64,000 bases of DNA from Symsagittifera roscoffensis. Its lineage: Eukaryota > Xenacoelomorpha > Acoela > Convolutidae. The stretch is taken from the NCBI RefSeq assembly GCF_963678635.1, contig NC_087064.1, positions 19,206,509 through 19,270,508 on the forward strand, written 5' to 3'. Every line of letters begins with the position of its first letter. The first letter of the stretch is position 1. Of this stretch, positions 43,979-55,439 are shown in pieces. Position numbers and translations under genes: made by a program. Under the pieces are notes generated by a model. It was not told the origin of the DNA, ran no database searches, and was given only the letters and a program-made list of their open reading frames with translations.

Positions 43979-43991
43979 TGAGGGAAAAGGT
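43979..43991 (+). promoter_or_regulatory. Polypurine tract of element P
   Basis: TTGAGGGAAAAGGT directly abuts the LTR start TGATCCATC. A purine run immediately 5' of the 3' LTR is where plus-strand DNA synthesis is primed in LTR elements. Confidence 0.6.
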
Positions 43992-44336
43992 TGATCCATC
44001 TTCGATGAAGATGATGATTTTTATCTACTGAATAAAAACAATAGTAATATAGTATATAGTACTAGCCCTGTTTTTAGGAGTGACCTCGTGGTCTGGGGAT
44101 ACTGAGACCCAGCCACGAGCTCACTACTTTGCATGTAATTGAGTTAATTTGAGCGTTCTGGTCGAAGCCGGAGAACAGTAATGTTTTTGTCGACCCAATG
44201 TTAGAAAGACCACCAAAAGAACTGACTTTGGTAGAGACGGTGAAAAGCATGTAGAGCTTTGTTTAGACGCTGGCCAGTCGTTTTTTATAGCTTAGCTTTA
44301 TTTTCCGTCGATATGTACTTCCGGGCTAATGTTACA
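43992..44336 (+). repeat. 3' LTR of element P, 345 bp
   Basis: Begins TGATCCATCTTCGATG, ends AATGTTACA, and is preceded by a polypurine tract. It matches the 5' LTR from 44,029 onward. It contains an inverted repeat ACCTCGTGGTCTGGGG...ACCCAGCCACGAGCT (about 44,080-44,120), absent from the 5' copy. Confidence 0.75.
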
Positions 44337-44345
44337 TCCATGTTG

Positions 44346-44604
44346 TTACGCGTTTTTGAAATAGCTCAAAAGAACGAAGTGCACCTTTACTCGGATACCA
44401 CACTTGCATACCATTTGTAAGACTGGTATCAAAAACCCTCGAAATAAGTGTAGTTTGGTAAATTGGTTTGTAGGTATAGATATGTTACGTCTCACCATGT
44501 GTTTTGAGGCATATGACTTGTTACACCTCGTGTTTATATGTACATCCCAATTCAGATTATCTGAAACTTCTCTGAGTAACAATCGTATAAATCTCATATC
44601 AGGT
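44346..44604 (-). pseudogene. Non-LTR (LINE) reverse-transcriptase fragment
   Basis: The minus-strand frame reads VSDNLNWDVHIN, CNKSYASKHMVRRN, and FTKLHLFRGFLIPVLQ. This is the pattern at the end of LINE reverse transcriptases (ISDNLSWDPHI..., a string of basic residues, then KLYKSLVRPVLEY). 83 codons remain. It lies between the 3' LTR of P and a truncated LTR of the opposite strand. Confidence 0.55.
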
Positions 44605-44891
44605 TAAAAAGAATAGGCCCCATAACAATTGGCTCAAGGGTCAGGATCTCTTGTGTTTTTGTACCTCAATCTGTCCGAGCCAATTCGGTTCGGGTCGCTT
44701 GAGACATGGGACTACAAAATCGTGTTACAGCTTAAAGGTCACAACTAAAATATCCCCAGTCTAGAAATAAGAATGTCCTCATGGCTAGGTCTCTTAATCA
44801 GTAAAACACGCAAACGCCGTTAAGAACAGTGTTGGAATCTCAAGCATACTACTATTGGACAGTGGACTTTTGATCCATTTTAGATGGATCA
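44605..44891 (-). repeat. Truncated LTR, minus orientation
   Basis: Related to 17,284-17,583, for example GGCTCAAGGGTCAGG, and to the palindromic end TTTGATCCATTTTAGATGGATCA at 44,869-44,891. The LTR end that should read TGTTACA is lost at the LINE fragment. It is followed by ACCTAAACCCGCCTTATCTCAACATAAC, as in the copy at 17,584. Confidence 0.55.
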
Positions 44892-44969
44892 ACCTAAACC
44901 CGCCTTATCTCAACATAACCGTGTAAAATAAACTCCAGAAATTTAATTCAACACTCACATATTTGCATG

Positions 44970-47900
44970 ACTATAGACTCAAATGGGCTGAAAATACTGA
45001 ATTAGAATTTGTTCTCTGAGTTTTGTTCTCTGAACAATTGAGCAGTTGGACTCTACCTGCCCAATCGAGTTTCTTTCTTGCCCAGCAAGAACAATCTCGT
45101 GAGAATTCGCGATGCTCTCTGTCAGGAACAAGAAACCTCTACTAGAGCTGGTGATTTCAGTAAAAATGCGAATAGCAATTTTACACCAGCAAAAACTTTA
45201 TCAACTTTCCCGTTATGATGATTCGGATCTTTGAATTAAATTGACTTCTCATTTCAGTTGCCGCGATAAACTCACAGTTTCCCCCAAAATCAAGTCAAAC
45301 TTCCAAACATGACCGACTGGCACACTGCCTAGAATTTTCTCAATGCTCTTCTGTTCAAACACGTATGAGTCAAAGCAGAACTTTCTGTGTGAAAAAGCTA
45401 CTAAATTTGGCTGGGAGTATGGTACACTTTAAATGCAACGGTTTGTGATGCGTGGTGAAAAGACCATTCAGCAGGGGGCGGCTGACAGTAATAATGGCCA
45501 AAACGGGGCTCAAAGAACAAGAACCTGCATTAACGAAAGAAAATCCAAAACTGACGTTGCTAGATAAGGATATGAACGGAATCTGCCTGGATTTCAGAAA
45601 AAATATGACATATCGCAACTAAAGGGTTATATTGCGAAGCCTGATTGAGTTGGTTTCTTTTAGGGTGTATTAACTACTTGTTGAAAACCGAATACGCAAA
45701 CATCGCTGAAACAGTTTGGTATTGCAGGACTTGCAAAAAAGCAGGAAACATATCGAAATAAGAAGGGTGTTATTGTTTTTCTCAGATATAAAAATAACAA
45801 GACTGAAACTGTGAGAGACAATCTTGGGGTAGTCCGCCAGGCTGCCATTAAGCTGCACCCAAACTTGCATTTTAATATAGAATATCTTAAAGTTTTAACG
45901 ATTATTTGGCCTTTTTAGAATTAAATGTATACGTGGACTGACGAAAACAAGTCTTATTTGGCTGGTTCCACATCTAGAGATGCCGGTACTATTCTAAATG
46001 ATAAAAGGCATTGGAGCAAATTCGCAAAACATTGGATTGAAACTCAAAATACGGAGAAATGGTTGGACAAAATAGTGTTTGGGTGGGACAGGATACACTT
46101 GCACAGAAAAAAACCGGAAAAATCAAAACATTTGACTTAATATGAGGCTAAGGGTCTATCAGATAATTTTACTGCAGCGTTAGTAGCAAAACAGAGGAAA
46201 CAGTCAAAAATTCTTCAAGACGCGGTAAAAAGTTAGGCACAGTCAAAAAATGGGTGTGTCTAACGATCGACAGTCAATCAATAATAAGGTTGACAAAGGC
46301 CATGAAAAGTCAAAAACTAAAGCTACCAAATAATTTTCATTACTCATATAATTTTTTGCTGGTCATGACCGTCAATTGCCTTGAACTGGCCACTCAGCAG
46401 CGCCATTAAAACAACTACGTAACACTTGCCCACAACTAACACAGCGTTGCAACGTAAAAAAAATGGCCAATGACGACTTGCTGACGTCACATACCCTATA
46501 TTGAAATGTATTTTTTTTACCATCACCCTATATTTTTTACCATCTCCACATAACCAGTTGATTTAGGTCTGTTGTAGCGTCAGCGAATCTGTAACCAATT
46601 TTAGGTTAGCAGACGAACGAATCTTAATTGCTTTTCAAAAATATGCAGAGATTAAACAGATAGCCATGACTCGAAAACCCAAAGAACGTGATTATGACTA
46701 CAAACGGGCTGAAAATACTGAATTAGAATTTGTTCTCTGAGTTTTGTTCTCTGAACCATTGGGCAGTTGGACTCTACCTGCCCAATCGAGTTTCTTTCTT
46801 GCCCAGCAAGGACAATCTCGTGAGAATTCGCGATGCTCTCTGTCAGGAACAAGAAACCTCTACTAGAGCTGGTGATTTCAGTAAAAATGCGAATAGCAAT
46901 TTTACACCAGTAAAAACTTTATCAACTTTCCCGTTATGATGATTCGGATCTTCGAATTAAATTGACTTCTCATTTCAGTTGCCGCGATAAACTCACAGTT
47001 TCCCCCAAAATTAAGTCAAACTTCCAAACATGACCGACTGGCACACTGCCTAGAATTTTCTCAATGCTCTTCTGTTCAAACACGTATGAGTCAAAGCAGA
47101 ACTTTCTGTGTGAAAAAGCTACTAAATTTGGCTGGGAGTATGGTACACTTCAAATGCAACGGTTTGTGGTGCGTGGTGAAAAGACCATTCAGCAGGGGGC
47201 GGCTGACAGTAATAATGGCCAAAACGGGGCTCAAAGAACAAGAACCTGCATTAACGAAAGAAAATCCAAAACTGACGTTGCTAGATAAGGATATGAACGG
47301 AATCTGCCTGGATTTCAGAAAAAATATGACATATCGCAACTAAAGGGTTATATTGCGAAGCCTGATTGAGTTGGTTTCTTTTAGGGTGTATTAACTACTT
47401 GTTGAAAACCGAATACGCAAACATCGCTGAAACAGTTTGGTATTGCAGGACTTGCAAAAAAGCAGGAAACATATCGAAATAAGAAGGGTGTTATTGTTTT
47501 TCTCAGATATAAAAATAACAAGACTGAAACTGTGAGAGACAATCTTGGGGTAGTCCGCCAGGCTGCCAATAAGCTGCACCCAAACTTGCATTTTAATATA
47601 GAATATCTTAAAGTCTTAACGATTATTTGGCCTTTTTGGAATTAAATGTATACGTGGACTAACGAAAACAAGTCTTATTTGGCTGGTTCCACATCTAGAG
47701 ATGCCGGTACTATTCTAAATGATAAAAGGCATTGGAGCAAATTCGCAAAACATTGGATTAAAACTCAAAATACGGAGAAATGGTTGGACAAAATAGTGTT
47801 TGGGTGGGACAGGATACACTTGCACAGAAAAAAACCGGAAAAATCAAAACATTTGACTTAATATGAGGCTAAGGGTCTATCAGATAATTTTACTGCAGCG

Positions 47901-50706
47901 TTAGTAGCAAAACAGAGGAAACAGTCAAAAATTCTTTAAGACGCGGTAAAAAGTTAGGCACAGTCAAAAAATGGGTGTGTCTAACGATCGACAGTCAATC
48001 AATAATAAGGTTGACAAAGGCCATGAAAAGTCAAAAACTAAAGCTACCAAATAATTTTCATTACTCATATAATTTTTTGCTGGTCATGACCGTCAATTGC
48101 CTTGAACTGGCCACTCAGCAGCGCCATTAAAACAACTACGTAACACTTGCCCACAACTTACACAGCGTTGCAACGTAAAAAAAATGGCCAATGACGACTT
48201 GCTGACGTCACATACCCTATATTGAAATGTATTTTTTTTACCATCACCCTATATTTTTTACCATCTCCACATAACCAGTTGATTTAGGTCTGTTGTAGCG
48301 TCAGCGAATCTGTAACCGATTTTAGGTTAGCAGACGAACGAATCTTAATTGGTTTTCAAAAATATGCAGAGATTAAACAGATAGCCATGACTCGAAAACC
48401 CAAAGAACGTGATTATGACTACAAATGGGCTGAAAATACTGAATTAGAATTTGTTCTCTGAGTTTTGTTCTCTGAACCATTGGGCAGTTGGACTCTACCT
48501 GCCCAATCGAGTTTCTTTCTTGCCCAGCAAGAACAATCTCGTGAGAATTCGCGATGCTCTCTGTCAGGAACAAGAAACCTCTACTAGAGCTGGTGATTTC
48601 AGTAAAAATGCGAATAGCAATTTTACACCAGCGAAAACTTTATCAACTTTCCCGTTATGATGATTCGGATCTTCGAATTAAATTGACTTCTCATTTCAGT
48701 TGCCGCGATAAACTCACAGTTTCCCCCAAAATCAAGTCAAACTTCCAAACATGACCGACTGGCACACTGCCTAGAATTTTCTCAATGCTCTTCTGTTCAA
48801 ACACGTATGAGTCAAAGCAGAACTTTCTGTGTGAAAAAGCTACTAAATTTGGCTGGGAGTATGGTACACTTTAAATGCAACGGTTTGTGATGCGTGGTGA
48901 AAAGACCATTCAGCAGGGGGCGGCTGACAGTAATAATGGCCAAAACGGGGCTCAAAGAACAAGAACCTGCATTAACGAAAGAAAATCCAAAACTGACGTT
49001 GCTAGATAAGGATATGAACGGAATCTGCCTGGATTTCAGAAAAAATATGACATATCGCAACTAAAGGGTTATATTGCGAAGCCTGATTGAGTTGGTTTCT
49101 TTTAGGGTGTATTAACTACTTGTTGAAAACCGAATACGCAAACATCGCTGAAACAGTTTGGTATTGCAGGACTTGCAAAAAAGCAGGAAACATATCGAAA
49201 TAAGAAGGGTGTTATTGTTTTTCTCAGATATAAAAATAACAAGACTGAAACTGTGAGAGACAATCTTGGGGTAGTCCGCCAGGCTGCCATTAAGCTGCAC
49301 CCAAACTTGCATTTTAATATAGAATATCTTAAAGTTTTAACGATTATTTGGCCTTTTTAGAATTAAATGTATACGTGGACTGACGAAAACAAGTCTTATT
49401 TGGCTGGTTCCACATCTAGAGATGCCGGTACTATTCTAAATGATAAAAGGCATTGGAGCAAATTCGCAAAACATTGGATTGAAACTCAAAATACGGAGAA
49501 ATGGTTGGACAAAATAGTGTTTGGGTGGGACAGGATACACTTGCACAGAAAAAAACCGGAAAAATCAAAACATTTGACTTAATATGAGGCTAAGGGTCTA
49601 TCAGATAATTTTACTGCAGCGTTAGTAGCAAAACAGAGGAAACAGTCAAAAATTCTTCAAGACGCGGTAAAAAGTTAGGCACAGTCAAAAAATGGGTGTG
49701 TCTAACGATCGACAGTCAATCAATAATAAGGTTGACAAAGGCCATGAAAAGTCAAAAACTAAAGCTACCAAATAATTTTCATTACTCATATAATTTTTTG
49801 CTGGTCATGACCGTCAATTGCCTTGAACTGGCCACTCAGCAGCGCCATTAAAACAACTACGTAACACTTGCCCACAACTAACACAGCGTTGCAACGTAAA
49901 AAAAATGGCCAATGACGACTTGCTGACGTCACATACCCTATATTGAAATGTATTTTTTTTACCATCACCCTATATTTTTTACCATCTCCACATAACCAGT
50001 TGATTTAGGTCTGTTGTAGCGTCAGCGAATCTGTAACCAATTTTAGGTTAGCAGACGAACGAATCTTAATTGCTTTTCAAAAATATGCAGAGATTAAACA
50101 GATAGCCATGACTCGAAAACCCAAAGAACGTGATTATGACTACAAACGGCTGAAAATACTGAATTAGAATTTGTTCTCTGAGTTTTGTTCTCTGAACCAT
50201 TGGGCAGTTGGACTCTACCTGCCCAATCGAGTTTCTTTCTTGCCCAGCAAGGACAATCTCGTGAGAATTCGCGATGCTCTCTGCCAGGAACAAGAAACCT
50301 CTACTAGAGCTGGTGATTTCAGTAAAAATGCGAATAGCAATTTTACACCAGCAAAAACTTTATCAACTTTCCCGTTATGATGATTCGGATCTTCGAATTA
50401 AATTGACTTCTCATTTCAGTTGCCGCGATAAACTCACAGTTTCCCCCAAAATCAAGTCAAACTTCCAAACATGACCGACTGGCACACTGCCTAGAATTTT
50501 CTCAATGCTCTTCTGTTCAAACACGTATGAGTCAAAGCAGAACTTTCTGTGTGAAAAAGCTACTAAATTTGGCTGGGAGTATGGTACACTTTAAATGCAA
50601 CGGTTTGTGGTGCGTGGTGAAAAGACCATTCAGCAGGGGGCGGCTGACAGTAATAATGGCCAAAACGGGGCTCAAAGAACAAGAACCTGCATTAACGAAA
50701 GAAAAT
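44970..50706. repeat. Tandem array of a 1,721-bp unit, 3.3 copies
   Basis: Units begin near 44,983, 46,704, 48,425 and 50,146 (the last stops at 50,706). Identity is near-complete. Each full unit contains an LTR-end/PBS-like motif on the minus strand (TGTTACGTAG...AATGGCGC at about 46,424, 48,145 and 49,866), TTTCAG-type sequence, and short frames on the plus strand (for example 45,925-46,140, starting MYTWT) that I do not recognise. The unit is related to 17,940-18,170 and so derives in part from minus-strand gypsy LTR/flank sequence. Units 1 and 3 share variants against units 2 and 4. Confidence 0.93.
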
Positions 50707-52700
50707 CACTCCAAACACGATGAGGCGTTATGGGGAGTGAAGGCCAGCCAAGCATGCTTGATGATTGGAGTCACGTCAGGGAAGAAATAACCATCCCAAG
50801 AGTCGTTTGTCAAAAACAAGGTCAAGGGACTACTCGAGAAGGCGATTGCCTCAGATCTATCTAGATGCGGTCACTCCGACCACTCTTCAACTGGTCATTG
50901 ATCCAACAGCGAAGACAGCGCTGCAAAATGTTTACCAGGAGCTTCCAACAAAATAAATGGAACAGAGATTTAGAAAACACGGGTCTGCGTGAACGGTTGG
51001 ACAAGTTAGAAAAAACCACAAAAAGACAATGAAAACTGGTCAAAATCAGGAAATTCAATATGAAGAACGAAAATAATGCCCGTCATATCATTATCAAGTA
51101 GTGAAGAGTCTGAGTGAACCTTGAGAAATTACCGATTATTTTAGCGGATTGTTTGTGCGAAAAAGATCCAAACCTGGACTCGAAAGGAAGTGGACTTGCA
51201 CTTATGAATATAGATGACAACCATATGGAAGACCATTGCCCCTACCCGATCTTGATGGTTGTGGATGGCATCAACACTTAAACCAAAGCCCATGCCACAA
51301 ACGCAAATTATCAGGTGAGACGTTTCTACGTCTGAATTGAGTAACAGAGTGTCAGAAGCTGTTCTCATAGGCTCTTAGGCCGATTTAGCAGCACTATGAG
51401 CTTCGACAGATCGGCTTTGGTACCGAACATTATTTTTCACTGGCCAATTCACTGCAATCGGGCGGAAAACTTCTCTGGACGAGCTTTTTTGCATTCGATA
51501 ATCTTGAGGTTTGTGACTAACTTATTCTGGGGCCCTCTTTTTAGACCAAAAATTTAAGTTAAAACAAACTCAAGTCGTAATCGTTTCTCTTTAGATAAAG
51601 AGTTAACAAAAACCTACTAAAAATAAACAAATTTATATAATTCTCAACCCAAAGTAGTAGATATGCAGCGGTAGTCAAATTTCAGGAAACAATGGTCACG
51701 ATACTGCGTGGAAATAACTTGGTTATGCGTTGCCGCCGAGCATTGAGTGTGCAAAACGAGCTAAAACTTAAAGTAATTTGTTAATTATTTTTTGCTTACA
51801 AGGAACGTATCATGAGGAGTATTAATAAATAAAAGCCTTTTAAGAAAAATTTTTCATTGATGGACTGTCTGGTTGCTCAAACGTCCTTAGAGGCCAACGA
51901 AGACAAAAATTGGAACAAGCAAGGCGGTCTCACGTGAAACAGAACATTTAAGGGGTAAACTATTGGACATAAAGCTAGAACATCTAAGGGGCGTGTTAAC
52001 TCTGAACCAAACGATTTTTCCAGACACAAGGCTGACAGAGGTTGATGCAGTTTTTTGAACTTTGCCAGAGATAGAAGAAGTTGTTGTACTTCATAAGGAA
52101 GGAGCTATGCGAATGACCACACACAAATCAGAGGCTTCCAGAAAAGAAATTGAAATGATGATGGAATGAAATACGATAGAATAATATGTGATGAGAGAAA
52201 AAAATACGATAGAAGACCTCCTTGAGTTTGTGGCGGGGTGATAGCGAAGGAACAAAAGGGTTGGTAGTGGCTTCCCCTACTTGAACGCAGTAACTAAAAA
52301 GAACAATACCCCATTCCACTAATCGACGAGTCTATATAAACTGGGGAAGCGAAATACTTCACGAGGTTAGATTTGGGGTCTGCATTTTGGCTGAGGGCCC
52401 CTGGGTAAGTTGGGTAGAGAGAAGACAAGCTTTGCATGCAAGATGTGGTTCTTCCAGAAGAAAAAACTATGCCTAATGTCTCAGGATTGCCTAATGCCTT
52501 TTGCCTAATGTCTCAGGTACTCAGTAACGTAACAAAAAAATTTTGGAAATCTGATCATTTGATTTGTTGACATTGTTGACTGACAACGTTGTGATTGCAA
52601 CAACAACACTGTAAGGTTGCATAGAAAAACTGGACGAAGTCTTCGTTTGCATCAAACAGGCCGGGCTGAAGTTGCAAATCGTCGAAGTGTGAAACAAAAT
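50707..52700 (+). pseudogene. Third gypsy gag-pol remnant, heavily decayed
   Basis: Fragments in changing frames follow the M/P order: HSKHDEALWGVKASQ (after the zinc knuckles, 50,707), an aspartyl-protease-upstream stretch with MVVDGINT (about 51,250), ILRGNNLVMRCR (about 51,690), TEHLRGKL and MRMTTHKSEASRKEIE (51,935-52,165), an RT piece with LNAVTKK and LYKLGK (about 52,270-52,350), and VVIATTT...EKLDEVFVCIKQAGLK (about 52,580-52,670). The end of the tandem array joins it at 50,706. There are many stops, indels and insertions of AT-rich DNA. It is clearly the oldest of the three copies. Confidence 0.75.
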
Positions 52701-55112
52701 AGCTGCTTTTACTAGCGTTTTAAAATTTTTGATATGAAGTATGGCAAAAAGTTGGTAAGCTTCAAAATGATGCAATAAATGCTCATTATAAAAAATCATA
52801 TTATGAAAACAATGCTTATCATCATATTTTCACACTATTTTTTTGGTCTATGAAATATTATGAACTATTATGGTAAGTATTTTTTTTCAAAGTGTGAAAT
52901 TGTATGATAGACATTTTTGTTAACCCGTTGTGTATTTGTTTTCTATTTTTTGTGACTAGAAAAGAAACACATGGTTCATTTTTGATCGGGCTGTGGCTTC
53001 TTTATCAAGAAAATTTTCGAAAATTTATCTCATTGGATTTTTCGAAGTTTCTTTAAAACTTAACGATTGTTGAGTTTCTCATAATCGACTTTCAATTTTC
53101 CGAAGGGACTTTTTTGAAGTTTTAGATTTTTAATGTTTTACCTCGTTGAATTTTTTTGAAGTTCTAGAAATTAATATAATTTTTCTCTGAAATTCTGAAA
53201 CTCTAGTCCAATTGTTGCATGCAGACTGTTGCGGATTGAAATACAATTTCAGCCAATTGGGCTGTTCAAATAGATGTTACAAACTCTGAACCTTAAAACT
53301 CAAATGACATTAGACGCACTGATTATTTTTGGTTTATTATTGTGTTTTGTCCATTAAAGGCGATATACGAGGTTCAAAAAGATTTTTTCGTACTATTTTG
53401 TTTTGGAAACTAGTAAACCAACAACACATTGCTGATTGGTCGATCTTAATAAGATCGGCATGATTGTTCGATTTTAATACAGGTTTTTTTAAAATATATT
53501 TTTATTTATCATGCGGGTTCCTCCCACTTGAGAACAAATAAAAAGAATTGTAGAAGTCTGAATTTTACTAGCATGTGTTAGAGTACATTTTGAATTGTGG
53601 ATCATGATTTGGTCAGAGCAAACAAATCAATAACATGATTCAAAGTTGCATCGGATCTCTTATCTGATTTTCATTTATAGATCAAGAATTCCAAAGACTC
53701 TTATAATGAAAGCAAAAACTTTTGTCAATTTTTGTGTGATTTTTACTCAAAAATAACTTCAGCCAATCGCCGGAATTTTTCTTAAGTCATGTTTTCATAA
53801 GTTTGTATTTTCCAGTCACACGTTTGAGACATCTTTTTTGTTACTTTTTTTTTATGTCGTCGGCAAAAACTAAAATTGTGCTTGTAATTTTTGTAACTTC
53901 ATGTAAGTTTTGCGCAGATGCAACCTTATTGCTTTATCAGTATTTCGTACGTTACGACGAGCCTTCAGCATCAAAAATTACGCTGTTAGGACGTCCTGTC
54001 TTCGGTTTCTCGGCTCTCGCCGTTTTTACTTTTTTCGCCTAAATTTCAATTATTGCTCCAGTTTGCAATTCATTGATCCATGGAGAGTTAGACCAAAATG
54101 GTTTCATGCTCTTGTTTTAATCAATATGCTTTTTTCCTGAGAGATGATTCATTTTTGTTTTATAGGGAACTGCCTAGTTGTAGTTAATCTTTGCAGGTAA
54201 TCTGAGCTCGTCTTGTGTTTTTCAGAGTTCCAGACGAACTGCTAACCTTCTACAAACTGAAAATCTACATTTCATCAGTCCTCCATGTTCGTGGCAAACT
54301 ACTTTCTTCTCAATTGAAAATGCAATTACTGTGGCAATTAGTCCAATTAATTTTGGTTTTTCCTCTTGTTTATTTTCATTAAATTCATTAATATTTTTTC
54401 TAAATAAAGCCGTTTAATTTTGTTTTTTGAAATGAATTCACTAAAAGTCGAATAAATATTTTTAGTGGAACAGCTGGGTATTTTGACTGTGACTCAGAAG
54501 GTCCTATAAAAGGATTCCTTAACATGAACAACCCAGTTTGTTTATCTTTAAATTCAAGTTCAATTCAATAAGAGTATCACGACAATTATACTTTATCACA
54601 GCGGTCAAGTCAAATTTCGTATGATCTTCTGTTGATCAAGGCATTGAATAACCTAACCACTTTCGAACTTTCCGTTTTTTGGGAATTATGAACCCAACCC
54701 TTCCGCTGAAAAAGGGTTGAGCAGATTGATGTTTTCAAGCAGACTGAATATCACTCTTCCAAGGTTCTGAATCAAATTTTTACATTCCGGACGCGCCTCA
54801 GTAATCATAAAAGGATATATTAGATCTTCTGACACTTTGGACCGGGTTTAACTCGAGAACACATACTTTTAGTCTAATAACATGCATACCTTGTTGTTTA
54901 CTGTTCTCCCAGGAATTACTTTTTTCAACGAATAAGTGCGGTGATTGGTCGTACCAAAGTCGGCTGCGCCGAATGAGAAATTTTTGATTTTTCAAAAGTA
55001 AACCGCGGTTGCCATCGATTGTCTGAAATTGGCTACTGTAAGAAACAAGGCTGGTAGGATAAAATTTTGATATCGATGTAGTATGGTATACACCCATGAG
55101 CGTCATAAACAC
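52701..55112. other. AT-rich DNA without recognisable genes
   Basis: No coding region can be supported. A 79-codon frame at 53,803-54,042 is low-complexity and hydrophobic and I do not count it. Short T-rich stretches and a small palindrome (GATCTTAATAAGATC near 53,443) are the only patterns seen. The 5'-internal side of the LTR at 55,113 (PBS-like TGACGCTCATGGGTG on the minus strand) lies at the right end. Confidence 0.5.
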
Positions 55113-55439
55113 TGCAAAACTCGTTGAGTTGCCACACGCTTTTTAGAAGAATTTAGGTCATCCAGCCCTTTGCTGAAGGCCAGGGGCAGTAACTACCGTG
55201 CTTTCAGTCGCTTCGTTGCTACGACCGGAGCCAATCTAAACAGGGCCATCAACTAAGATGAAAGTTACCACTTTAACCCACTACAAAAATGTAGCCCAGT
55301 CATTTTTAAGTTGGTCAAGCAAAGCCACTTAGAAGTATCGGATAAACCTTAAATTCGCGATTACCGCAAATTGGGTTCATTACGCCTATACAGGATTGGT
55401 TTCTGGTGAACAGAAGTAGTTTTGATTCATCGTGGATCA
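55113..55439 (-). repeat. LTR-like segment, minus orientation, 327 bp
   Basis: On the minus strand it begins TGATCCACGATGAATC and ends GAGTTTTGCA, followed by GTGTTTATGACGCTCATGGGTG, which is a diverged version of the sequence after the M LTR. A GAGGTAGGCG stretch precedes it, as at 17,584. Its length is within a few bases of the M LTR. It is an old LTR of the same superfamily. Confidence 0.5.

Larger units (their letters stand above)
18173..44336 (+). mobile_element. Element P: decayed giant gypsy element related to M
   Basis: Flanked by direct LTRs and about 26.2 kb long, partly because of internal duplications of pol. Gene order matches M: leader, gag, pol, macro domain, SGNH protein, acidic region, then a further C-terminal region that in M lies outside the window. 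Every long gene has several stops or frameshifts and the RT core has a deletion, so it cannot move on its own. The LTRs differ at several per cent by eye, consistent with an old insertion. I see no target-site duplication. It is diverged from M at the protein level and is therefore a separate family, not a copy. Confidence 0.8.

Noticed and set aside
45360-45620. FLYWCH- or BED-type zinc finger in the array unit
   Set aside because: A few Cys and aromatic residues are present but the metal-ligand spacing does not fit.
53803-54140. 79- and 76-codon ORFs, hydrophobic
   Set aside because: Low-complexity composition in AT-rich DNA, no motif, no splice context that extends them.
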